In this document: one piece after another, positions 1 to 5,000 of the stretch
How positions within the stretch are numbered: position 1 is the first letter of the stretch
How the letters are laid out: the number at the start of each line of letters is the position of its first letter
Assembly (NCBI GenBank): GCA_018263655.1
Contig: JAANWY010000345.1
Span: 1-5,087, forward strand
Reading direction: 5' to 3'
Source of the DNA: Anaerolineales bacterium
GTDB lineage: Bacteria; Chloroflexota; Anaerolineae; Epilineales; JAANWY01
Length of the DNA: 5,087 nt
Made by a program: the position numbers and the translations under genes
Notes under the pieces: model-generated
The model's input: the letters and a program-made list of their open reading frames with translations, nothing else
What the model was told of the DNA's origin: nothing
The model's database searches: none

Positions 1-1
1 G

Positions 2-31
2 CAAGTTCGAGCGTCCGGACGCCGCAACTTG
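2..31. repeat. Imperfect inverted repeat with central palindrome
   Basis: Positions 2-16 and 17-31 are inverted copies except for three central bases. CAAGTT (2-7) pairs with AACTTG (26-31), and positions 11-22 are the perfect palindrome GCGTCCGGACGC. There is no spacer, so in RNA the innermost pairs would open to form a loop. No T-run follows, so it is not a standard terminator. It may belong to an intergenic repeat that starts outside the window. Function unknown. Confidence 0.45.
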
Positions 32-99
32 TTGCGGGCTGAGAGCGTCGGCCACCGGCTTTACAAACTTGGGATGCACACCAACGTGAGCCGGCAGGT

Positions 100-127
100 T
101 TGTCTAGTCGGGACGACGTGGTAGAAT
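100..127 (+). promoter_or_regulatory. Candidate sigma70-type promoter for the DUF89 gene
   Basis: TTGTCT (100-105, 4 of 6 matches to TTGACA) is followed after 16 bp by TAGAAT (122-127, 5 of 6 matches to TATAAT). Transcription would start near 134, leaving a leader of about 34 nt before the start codon at 168. The -35 box is weak, so this is only a candidate. Confidence 0.35.
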
Positions 128-152
128 TGCTCAGCGCGAATCTAGAAAGATC

Positions 153-158
153 AAGGAG
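153..158 (+). promoter_or_regulatory. Ribosome binding site of the DUF89 gene
   Basis: AAGGAG, nine bases before the ATG at 168. This is a strong Shine-Dalgarno match and supports that start over the in-frame ATG at residue 24. Confidence 0.75.
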
Positions 159-167
159 CGCAACGAA

Positions 168-1421
168 ATGCCCAAAGCCGACAATGTTTCGCGAGATCAG
201 CCCCCGTGTCCGCCCCAACCCCTCCCGCCGTTACTAATGGTGTCGGAAGAGGGCTCCTTCGCTCATCGGACGGTTACCGAGCGATTGCCCGGCATCATCC
301 GGCGGGTGATTGCTGAGAACGATTTCCCGCCGGCGATTGTGGAAGACCTCCAGGCATTGAGGGCTGAGCTGCCCGAGGGGCACGTGCGCCTCATTCGGGA
401 TGATGGCGGTGCGGACGTAGAGACGTGGGCCGGCTACGTTGAGCCCTGCCTGGGAGAGCGGTGGATCGATCTGCCGTGGTACTTCGCAGAAGCGTACTTC
501 TACCGGCGTATCCTTGAAGCGACCCGCTACTTCGCATCTGGGCCGTGGCAGGGCGTAGATCCGTTCGAAACGCAGAAGCGCGTGGGGCTCGCGTCCGCGA
601 TGGCGTCCGTCCGTGCCTTGAGTACTCGGGTCAACGATTTGGTCAGCACGAGCGACGGCGACAACCGCGCTGGTCTCACGACGCTGACCTATTTTGGGTT
701 GTGGGGTAACCGGGTGGACATGAGTCTCTGGCCGGCTGACGCGGAAGGTGATGATCGCAGCCGTGTGGAGGTTGAGGGGGAACGGGCCAATATCCTGGCG
801 AACGATGTCGAGGCCCTGGCCGAGGAGGTACTTGATCTTCGGGGAGCCCGCATTGACTTCATCGCGGATAACGCCGGCTTCGAGCTTGTCTGTGACTTGT
901 GCCTGGCGGACTTCCTGCTGGCCTGCGGGGCGGCCGGCGTGGTTTCTCTCCACCTCAAGGCGCACCCCACCTTCGTGTCCGACGCGATGATCGAAGACGT
1001 ACATGACACGCTGGAGGTGCTGGCAGCCGACGAAGATTCTGATGTGCGTGCGTTAGGCCAGCGATTGCAGAGTCACGTCGATGCAGGCCGGCTGCAGCTC
1101 CGCGATGACTTCTTCTGGACCTCGCCCCTCGCCTTTTGGCAGATGCCGGACAGTCTACGGGAGCTCTTGGCGGAGGCCGCGTTGGTCTTCGTCAAGGGGG
1201 ATGCCAACTACCGCCGGCTGTTGGGAGATCGACACTGGCCGTTCTCCACCCCGTTTGAGGACATTGTGTGCTATTTCCCGACGGCGCTGGCCGCCTTGCG
1301 CACGCTTAAATCGGAGCTGGCCGCCGGCCTCCACCCGGGCCAACCAGAAGAAGTCGCCCGTGAAGACCCCGAGTGGCTGACGGGCGGTCGTTGGGGCGTC
1401 ATTCAACTCGCCGAAAATTAG
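168..1421 (+). CDS. DUF89 / ARMT1-like damage-control phosphatase family protein
   Basis: A 417-residue protein with the hallmarks of the DUF89 family, subfamily III (ARMT1-like). Visible motifs are the N-terminal helix YFYRRIL (about 110-116), IADNAGFE (232-239), HPTFVSD (266-272) and FVKGDANYRR (341-350). In characterised eukaryotic members an Asp-Asn pair plus a downstream Asp bind the catalytic metal. Here D234, N235 and D272 fit, and their spacing equals the 38 residues I recall for the yeast protein YMR027W. The KGDxNYRR motif is the usual phosphate-binding signature. Such enzymes hydrolyse sugar phosphates such as fructose-1-phosphate and are viewed as removing damaging metabolites; the human protein was first described as a carboxyl methyltransferase. 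The product should be cytosolic: no signal peptide or membrane segment is seen. The first 25 or so residues are proline-rich and probably disordered. The gene is monocistronic in the window and converges on the glycosyltransferase gene. Family assignment is firm; the substrate is not known. Confidence 0.9.
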   Translation: MPKADNVSRDQPPCPPQPLPPLLMVSEEGSFAHRTVTERLPGIIRRVIAENDFPPAIVEDLQALRAELPEGHVRLIRDDGGADVETWAGYVEPCLGERWIDLPWYFAEAYFYRRILEATRYFASGPWQGVDPFETQKRVGLASAMASVRALSTRVNDLVSTSDGDNRAGLTTLTYFGLWGNRVDMSLWPADAEGDDRSRVEVEGERANILANDVEALAEEVLDLRGARIDFIADNAGFELVCDLCLADFLLACGAAGVVSLHLKAHPTFVSDAMIEDVHDTLEVLAADEDSDVRALGQRLQSHVDAGRLQLRDDFFWTSPLAFWQMPDSLRELLAEAALVFVKGDANYRRLLGDRHWPFSTPFEDIVCYFPTALAALRTLKSELAAGLHPGQPEEVAREDPEWLTGGRWGVIQLAEN

Positions 1422-1428
1422 TCTACTG
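1420..1428. repeat. Left copy of 9-bp direct repeat (putative target-site duplication)
   Basis: AGTCTACTG, identical to 1660-1668. Its first two bases complete the TAG stop codon of the DUF89 gene (1419-1421). It borders the foldback element and fits a target-site duplication made on insertion. Confidence 0.65.
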
Positions 1429-1659
1429 CTCGGCTACCCTTGCGAAGGTTAGGAATAGCCTTGGCAACAGACCGATTCTGGCTAAGTGGCCCCCGCGAAG
1501 TTCTTTCATGCTGTCGAAGGTCTCCTGACCGAGACGTAGGGGGCATCGGTCGGGAGACCTCGCCCAGCTTTATGAAGGTACTTATTTGGGGCTACTCAGG
1601 CGAAGACTCTGCGACTCGAAAGCCACTGCCCAACCTTCGCAAGGGTCACCTATACACAC
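1429..1659. mobile_element. MITE-like non-autonomous foldback element
   Basis: A 231-bp segment without a credible gene, between two copies of AGTCTACTG. Near its ends are inverted repeats, 1432-1453 and 1629-1650, agreeing at 19 of 22 positions around the core ACCCTTGCGAAGGTT. Complementarity continues inward: 1485-1493 with 1588-1596, 1498-1509 with 1572-1583, 1510-1513 with 1565-1568, and a 15-bp stem 1518-1532 with 1546-1560. Most of the element can therefore fold into one long hairpin centred near 1540, with a poorly paired stretch at about 1454-1484/1597-1628. Terminal inverted repeats, a direct repeat and no transposase are the marks of a miniature element mobilised in trans. One oddity is that the inverted repeats do not abut the direct repeats evenly: 3 extra bases on the left, 9 on the right. 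The parent insertion sequence family is not identified. Alternatively it is a structured intergenic repeat that also serves as a two-way transcription barrier. Confidence 0.65.
1518..1560. repeat. Central 15-bp stem-loop of the foldback element
   Basis: AGGTCTCCTGACCGA (1518-1532) pairs with TCGGTCGGGAGACCT (1546-1560) with a single T-G wobble and a 13-base loop. It is the strongest stem in the 241-bp gap between the convergent genes and could slow RNA polymerase from either side. No U-tract follows on either strand, so a classic intrinsic terminator is not supported. Confidence 0.6.
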
Positions 1660-1668
1660 AGTCTACTG
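1660..1668. repeat. Right copy of 9-bp direct repeat (putative target-site duplication)
   Basis: AGTCTACTG, identical to 1420-1428. Read on the minus strand it holds the last sense codon (CAG) and the TAG stop of the WecG/TagA-type gene. Confidence 0.65.
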
Positions 1669-2469
1669 TTTGGCTCTTCTTTGATCTTGGACGACGTGCC
1701 ACATGAAACGCGGGATGTCCAACTGCCGGCGGAGCCGCCAGGGCTCTCGAGCTAGCCGGTAGAGCCACTCGAAACCGAGTCGCTGGACCCAGAGCGGTGC
1801 GCGCCTGGCTACGCCGGCCAGGAAATCGAAGGCGCCGCCCACCCCCATGGCGGCGGCCACGCCCAGCCGGCCCAGGTTGCGCGCGATCCACAGGTCCTGC
1901 TGCGGGGCGCCGTAGGCCACGAGCAGCACGTCGGGGTCTCGCGCGCGGACCAACGCTACGATCTCGTCCTCTTCTTCGACGGCCGGTGAGCCGGCGTGCG
2001 TGCCGACGATCATTACACCTGGCGCTGACTGAACCAGCCGCGCGGCCGCTTTCTCTGCCACGCCGGGGGCTGCGCCCAGCAGGAAGATCCGGTGCCCGAG
2101 GCGTGCCGCTTGCTGTGCGATGAGGGGGACCATATCCGAGCCGGCGACGCGCTCCTGCAGCGGCGTGCCTTGCCGGCGGGCGGCCCACAGCAGCCCGACG
2201 CCGTCCGGGATGCGCAAATCGGCGGCGTTGATCACCTCGCGGAACGCCGGCATCCGTTGCGCTGTCATGACGAACTCCGGGTTGACGGTGATGGTGTGGT
2301 GTGGCGTGCCCTCCTCGACGAACTCGGCGATGTGGTGGAGGGCCTCGTCGGTGGTGACGTTGTCGATCTGGACACCGAGGATTTCAATTGTGAACCCTTC
2401 GACACAGCTCAGGACAGGTGGTGAATTGTGAATTGTGAATTGTGAATGTGGCACGTCTAGCTCGAACAT
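1663..2469 (-). CDS. WecG/TagA/CpsF family glycosyltransferase
   Basis: A 268-residue protein matching the GT26 family. These enzymes transfer an N-acetylhexosamine (ManNAc or its uronate in known members) from a UDP-sugar to undecaprenyl-diphosphate-linked GlcNAc on the inner face of the membrane, an early step in surface polysaccharide or teichoic acid synthesis. Seen in order: IEILGVQIDNVT (28-39), TVNPEFVMTAQ (61-71), LRIPDGVGLLWAAR (85-98) with D89 at the position of the catalytic Asp of TagA, FLLGAAPGVAEKAA (129-142), VAYGAPQQDLWI (184-195) and GVGGAFDFLAGVARRAP (209-225), then a basic C-terminal tail that in this family helps membrane association. The ATG overlaps the TGA of the upstream glycosyltransferase by one base (TGATG), indicating translational coupling and supporting this start. 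The usual family N-terminus corresponds to about residue 28; residues 1-27 are largely translated repeat DNA. The exact donor sugar cannot be told from sequence. Confidence 0.9.
   Translation of the reverse strand: MFELDVPHSQFTIHNSPPVLSCVEGFTIEILGVQIDNVTTDEALHHIAEFVEEGTPHHTITVNPEFVMTAQRMPAFREVINAADLRIPDGVGLLWAARRQGTPLQERVAGSDMVPLIAQQAARLGHRIFLLGAAPGVAEKAAARLVQSAPGVMIVGTHAGSPAVEEEDEIVALVRARDPDVLLVAYGAPQQDLWIARNLGRLGVAAAMGVGGAFDFLAGVARRAPLWVQRLGFEWLYRLAREPWRLRRQLDIPRFMWHVVQDQRRAKQ
2395..2418. repeat. Interspersed element of the CTTCGACA..GCTCAGGACAGG type
   Basis: A 24-base segment running CCCTTCGACA to GCTCAGGACAGG. It resembles a short dispersed repeat that I recall, without being able to check, from many environmental bacterial genomes (consensus like CCTTCGACAAGCTCAGG). 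Here it is translated on the minus strand as PVLSCVEG, residues 18-25 of the WecG/TagA-type protein. AATTGTGAA occurs on both of its sides (2387-2394 and the array at 2421-2448), so it looks nested in the heptamer repeat. Confidence 0.5.
2421..2448. repeat. Tandem heptamer array GTGAATT, four units
   Basis: Three perfect units (2421-2427, 2428-2434, 2435-2441) plus GTGAATG (2442-2448). On the coding (minus) strand the unit is AATTCAC, read as H-S-Q-F-T-I-H-N-S at residues 8-16 of the WecG/TagA-type protein. Because 7 is not a multiple of 3, any change of one unit shifts the reading frame. Confidence 0.85.
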
Positions 2470-3596
2470 CAGGTGGTCGCTATGCTCTCCAAGATGGTCA
2501 GGGTTTGTTGGGCAGCGCGTTGCCAGGTGAATTGCTGGGCGCGTTGGAGGCCGCGCCGGCGCAGGTCGGTTCGCAGGTCGTCGTCGGTCAGGATGCGGTG
2601 CAGGGCTCCGGCCAGAGCGTCTGTGTCGTGGGGATCGACGAGGAGTGCGGCGTCGCCGGCTACCTCAGGTAAGGATGAGGTGTTGGAGGCCACGACTGGA
2701 GTTCCGCAGGCCATGGCTTCCAGGACGGGGAAGCCGAACCCCTCGTACAGGCTGGGCATGACCAGGGCGCGGGCGCCGGAAATGAGGGCCGGCAGGTCGG
2801 CTTGGGCCACGTGGCCGGTCAGCACTACTCGATCACCCAACGCTTCGGCGCAGGCAATCAGGTCATCGGCTAGCCAGCCGGGGGAGCCGGCCAGGATTAA
2901 TTGTGAACTGTGAATTGTGGATTGTGAATTCAGAGTTGCAAAGGCATCGAGCAAGCGTTTGAGGTTCTTGCGGGGGTGGAGGGCGCCGATGTGGATGACA
3001 TAATCTTGCCGAATGCCGTAGCGTGCGCGGGATGCGGCGATTTCGGCGGGGTCCTCGACGGGGTGCATGTCCGGGTCGAGGCCAGGGTAGACGACGGTGA
3101 CTTGCTCGGGATCAGCGGTGTAGTGGCGGATCAGGTCCTGGCGGGTGGCTTCGGAATCGGCCAGGAGATGGGCGGCTACGCGGGTGTGCCGGCGGGTGGT
3201 CCAGTCCAGATACCAGCGGTCGAAGCGTCGATGGGCTTCGGGGTACATCAAGTAACCGAGGTCGTGCACGGTGGCGACGCTTGGCACCGTGCACATCAGG
3301 GGCAGCACGTGGCTGGGCACGAACAACACGTCTGGGGGGTGATGCATCAGTTCCGCGGATAGACGCAGATGCGTCCAGAGCCTGGACCACGGTATGCAGC
3401 GGTGTTCACTATGCGCTCGCTCCGGAAACAGGCCGGCCGGCGGTGGATCGTTGAAGTACAATCGATAGCGATGACGGTTGGGCGCGTTTAGCATGGCGCG
3501 CGTGAGGTGCAGGGCATAGTTCTCGGTGCCGGTACGGTTCGGGCGGACGGTCCGGCTGGCGTCAATTCCAATGACATAGTCGAGAGTATGTGACAC
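2469..3596 (-). CDS. GT4-family (GT-B fold) glycosyltransferase
   Basis: A 375-residue retaining glycosyltransferase of the GT4 type, transferring a sugar from a nucleotide donor during polysaccharide or glycolipid assembly in the cytosol or at the inner membrane face. N-terminal acceptor domain: GTENYALHL (23-31), VATVHDLGYL (107-116), ADSEATRQDL (146-155). C-terminal donor domain: VIHIGALHPRKNLKRLLDAF (200-219) with the conserved R209-K210, LILAGSPGW (233-241), and LYEGFGFPVLEAMACGTPVVAS (283-304) with the E-x7-E pair E285/E293. The start is GTG; GAGGT sits four bases upstream, and the next in-frame Met is far inside the protein at residue 35. The TGA stop overlaps the ATG of the next gene. 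Residues 223-232 (NSQSTIHSSQ) are a degenerate heptamer array in frame. They occupy the loop between the LLDAF helix and the LILAG strand, and the flanking motifs keep normal spacing, so the enzyme is probably active. Acceptor and donor are unknown. Confidence 0.92.
   Translation of the reverse strand: MSHTLDYVIGIDASRTVRPNRTGTENYALHLTRAMLNAPNRHRYRLYFNDPPPAGLFPERAHSEHRCIPWSRLWTHLRLSAELMHHPPDVLFVPSHVLPLMCTVPSVATVHDLGYLMYPEAHRRFDRWYLDWTTRRHTRVAAHLLADSEATRQDLIRHYTADPEQVTVVYPGLDPDMHPVEDPAEIAASRARYGIRQDYVIHIGALHPRKNLKRLLDAFATLNSQSTIHSSQLILAGSPGWLADDLIACAEALGDRVVLTGHVAQADLPALISGARALVMPSLYEGFGFPVLEAMACGTPVVASNTSSLPEVAGDAALLVDPHDTDALAGALHRILTDDDLRTDLRRRGLQRAQQFTWQRAAQQTLTILESIATT
2903..2930. repeat. 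Degenerate tandem heptamer array GTGAATT inside the GT4 gene
   Basis: Units GTGAACT (2903-2909), GTGAATT (2910-2916), GTGGATT (2917-2923) and GTGAATT (2924-2930), with a more decayed ATTAATT at 2896-2902. Same unit and orientation as 2421-2448, about 455 bp away in the next gene. Translated as residues 223-232 of the GT4 enzyme. Confidence 0.85.
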
Positions 3597-3600
3597 TGAG

Positions 3601-3605
3601 ACCTC
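3601..3605 (-). promoter_or_regulatory. Ribosome binding site of the GT4 gene
   Basis: GAGGT on the minus strand, four bases before the GTG at 3596, inside the 21-bp gap after the TsaC-type gene. It supports the non-ATG start. Confidence 0.6.
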
Positions 3606-3617
3606 GTTCCTGTTGAC

Positions 3618-4316
3618 CTAGGCGCCGCTGTGCCCAGGCATGACTGGCTGGCCGAGGGCTTCCGCGAGGGTTTCCCGGTCGATTGGGCCGGCGCGCCGAA
3701 TCACGGGCGGGTCAGTGGTCAGATCGAGAATTGTGGAGGGTACGCCGCCGGTACATGCGCCGCCGTCCAGGATGAGCTCGATGCGCCCATCCAGGTCGTG
3801 CAAGACGTCGCCGGCTGTGATGGGATCGGGTCCGCCGGAGAGGTTGGCGCTGGTGGTGGCCAAGGGCGCGCCGGCCGCGGCGATGACGCGCCGGGCGACG
3901 GGGTGGTCCGGCATGCGTACGGCGACGGTGTCGCTGCCGGCGGTGAGAACCAGCGGCAGCTCTTCGGTGCGGGGCACGATCAGGGTCAGGGCGCCGGGCC
4001 AGAAGCGTGCGGCGAGTTTGGTGGCGCTTTCGGGTACGCGCTGTGCGATGCGTTGGACGTCATCGGCATCGGCTATTAGCAAAGCGATGGCCTTGGTGCG
4101 CGGTCGCTCCTTGGCCTCGTAGAGCTTGGCGATGGCTTCGGGTTGGAAGCCGTGCGCTGCTACGCCGTAGACGGTGTCCGTGGGGTAGGCGACCATGCCG
4201 CCGGTCTGCAGCGTGTCCGCAGCCAGTTGGATGTTCTCGGCTGTGCCGGCCGGCGCGACCTTTGTCTCAGGCGGCATAGGTGCGTTTGGGTCGGACTCGC
4301 GTGCTGTACTATCCAA
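3618..4316 (-). CDS. tsaC: L-threonylcarbamoyladenylate synthase (TsaC/YrdC/Sua5 type)
   Basis: This cytosolic enzyme makes threonylcarbamoyl-AMP from threonine, bicarbonate and ATP, the first step of t6A37 modification of ANN-decoding tRNAs. The YrdC domain is complete: PTDTVYG (45-51), the basic KERPRTK stretch (69-75), RFWPGALTLIVP (104-115), ATTSANLSG (153-161) and GVPSTILDL (191-199). There is no extra C-terminal Sua5 domain, so it is the short TsaC/YwlC architecture. The start chosen is TTG at 4316, which overlaps the end of the upstream coiled-coil gene by 8 bp and is preceded by GGTGA nine bases away. The alternative is ATG at 4277 (residue 14), which has no clear Shine-Dalgarno sequence. 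Both leave the domain intact, so the start is uncertain. Sitting between a membrane coiled-coil gene and glycosyltransferase genes, it is probably co-transcribed without a functional link. Confidence 0.93.
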   Translation of the reverse strand: MDSTARESDPNAPMPPETKVAPAGTAENIQLAADTLQTGGMVAYPTDTVYGVAAHGFQPEAIAKLYEAKERPRTKAIALLIADADDVQRIAQRVPESATKLAARFWPGALTLIVPRTEELPLVLTAGSDTVAVRMPDHPVARRVIAAAGAPLATTSANLSGGPDPITAGDVLHDLDGRIELILDGGACTGGVPSTILDLTTDPPVIRRAGPIDRETLAEALGQPVMPGHSGA

Positions 4317-4884
4317 TCAGCAGTTTCACCAGGATACCGAGGATCGGAACCAGGAAACTGATTGTTATTGCAAAGAAAGCCCGCGTCCACCGATTCGATC
4401 GCTCAATATTCTCTTTGATATCCTGGTGTCGGTGATCCATGAGACGTTCGAGACTCTCGAAACGTTGATCAACCGATTCGAAGCGTTCGTTGAGTGCTGC
4501 AAAGCGTGTATCGAGTATTGCAAAGCGGCGTTCGGACTCCTTGAAGCGCTCGTCGAGTGCAGCGAAGCGCTCGTCACTCCGGCGTTCGGATTCCTTGAGG
4601 CGCTCGTCGAGTGCAGCGAAGCGTTCGTCACTCCGGCGCTCGGACTCCCTGAAGCGTTGATCTATTTCAGATCGGAGTTCCACAAAGCGGCGGTCAACCT
4701 GCTGGAACTGTTGTTCCATGACGTCGCGGAAGTCCTGAATCCGGTCTGCATTGTGACGAACGGCCTCTTCCAGCCGGCGCAGTTCGGCCGCCAAGTGATC
4801 TTCCCGTGCTTCTTGATAGCGCTCGAGGTAGGCTGGCGCTTCCTCGTGGAGTTCTCTACCTTCCTGTTCTTCCTCTTCGGGCAT
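4309..4884 (-). CDS. Coiled-coil protein with C-terminal membrane anchor, function unknown
   Basis: A 191-residue protein that I do not recognise as a named family. The N-terminus (1-45) is very acidic. Residues about 30-165 are a long charged coiled coil, and 168-190 (starting RAFFAITISF) form one hydrophobic segment, so it should be tail-anchored with the coil in the cytoplasm. Inside the coil an 18-residue unit, SERRSDERFAALDERLKE-like, is present twice almost unchanged (about 80-115), with decayed relatives around it built on RF-xx-L-x-RF. Eighteen residues equals one heptad plus one hendecad, typical of coils that switch handedness. The ATG at 4884 has GAGGT eight bases upstream and lies about 35 nt downstream of a strong promoter, so this is the first gene of the operon. 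It could be a scaffold, a membrane-curvature or division-associated factor, or a structural protein; none is shown by sequence. High Glu/Arg content makes database matches to unrelated coils likely. Confidence 0.8.
   Translation of the reverse strand: MPEEEEQEGRELHEEAPAYLERYQEAREDHLAAELRRLEEAVRHNADRIQDFRDVMEQQFQQVDRRFVELRSEIDQRFRESERRSDERFAALDERLKESERRSDERFAALDERFKESERRFAILDTRFAALNERFESVDQRFESLERLMDHRHQDIKENIERSNRWTRAFFAITISFLVPILGILVKLLIG
4541..4648. repeat. Two tandem 54-bp units in the coiled-coil gene
   Basis: Units 4541-4594 and 4595-4648 agree at 50 of 54 positions. Each encodes 18 residues, so copy number can change without a frameshift. Partial relatives flank both sides (for example GGCGTTCGGACTCC up to 4540). 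The near-identity suggests a recent duplication within an older repeat. Confidence 0.85.
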
Positions 4885-4892
4885 GTGTTGGG

Positions 4893-4897
4893 ACCTC
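4893..4897 (-). promoter_or_regulatory. Ribosome binding site of the coiled-coil gene
   Basis: GAGGT on the minus strand, eight bases before the ATG at 4884, at a normal spacing. Confidence 0.65.
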
Positions 4898-4905
4898 GGC
4901 TACAC

Positions 4906-4919
4906 CAGGGGTCAGGGGT
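4906..4919. repeat. Tandem heptamer CAGGGGT, two units
   Basis: CAGGGGTCAGGGGT occupies the predicted transcription start and the beginning of the leader of the leftward operon. It could be an operator half-site pair or a minimal heptamer repeat; nothing decides between them. Confidence 0.4.
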
Positions 4920-4925
4920 TACTTG

Positions 4926-4954
4926 AGTATATCGAGGAACCTTTGGCCTGTCAA
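4926..4954 (-). promoter_or_regulatory. Sigma70-type promoter of the leftward operon
   Basis: On the minus strand a perfect TTGACA (4954-4949) is followed after exactly 17 bp by TATACT (4931-4926, 5 of 6 matches). The start would fall near 4919, giving a leader of about 35 nt before the ATG at 4884. It is the best promoter in the window and suggests strong, housekeeping-type expression of the coiled-coil, TsaC and glycosyltransferase genes. Confidence 0.75.
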
Positions 4955-5000
4955 CTTTGTCACGGGGACAGCAGCAAATCTCATTTTGGCGGCGGATGCT

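Noticed and set aside
234..1004. 256-residue open frame on the minus strand
   Set aside because: It lies opposite the DUF89 gene, whose motifs are clear; the translation looks like a GC-rich shadow with no domain.
1518..1560. Bidirectional intrinsic terminator for the convergent genes
   Set aside because: The stem is strong but no T-run follows it on either strand. It is kept as part of the foldback element.
1440..1706. 88-residue open frame on the plus strand across the foldback element
   Set aside because: It starts inside an inverted repeat, runs through the stem-loop into the 3' end of the antisense glycosyltransferase gene, and has no family features.
1646..2188. 180-residue arginine-rich open frame on the minus strand
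   Set aside because: It is an alternate frame within the WecG/TagA-type gene, with a composition typical of GC-rich shadows.
2421..2930. CRISPR-like array formed by the two heptamer blocks
   Set aside because: The units are 7 bp and tandem, without spacers, and both blocks lie inside protein-coding genes.
2469..3596. Frameshift or disruption of the GT4 gene by the heptamer array
   Set aside because: The frame is open on both sides and the conserved motifs before and after the array have normal spacing, so the gene is taken as intact.
4195..4926. 243-residue open frame on the plus strand
   Set aside because: It is antisense to the coiled-coil gene and the start of tsaC. Its repeats are only the reverse image of the coil repeats, and it has no ribosome binding site or recognisable domain.
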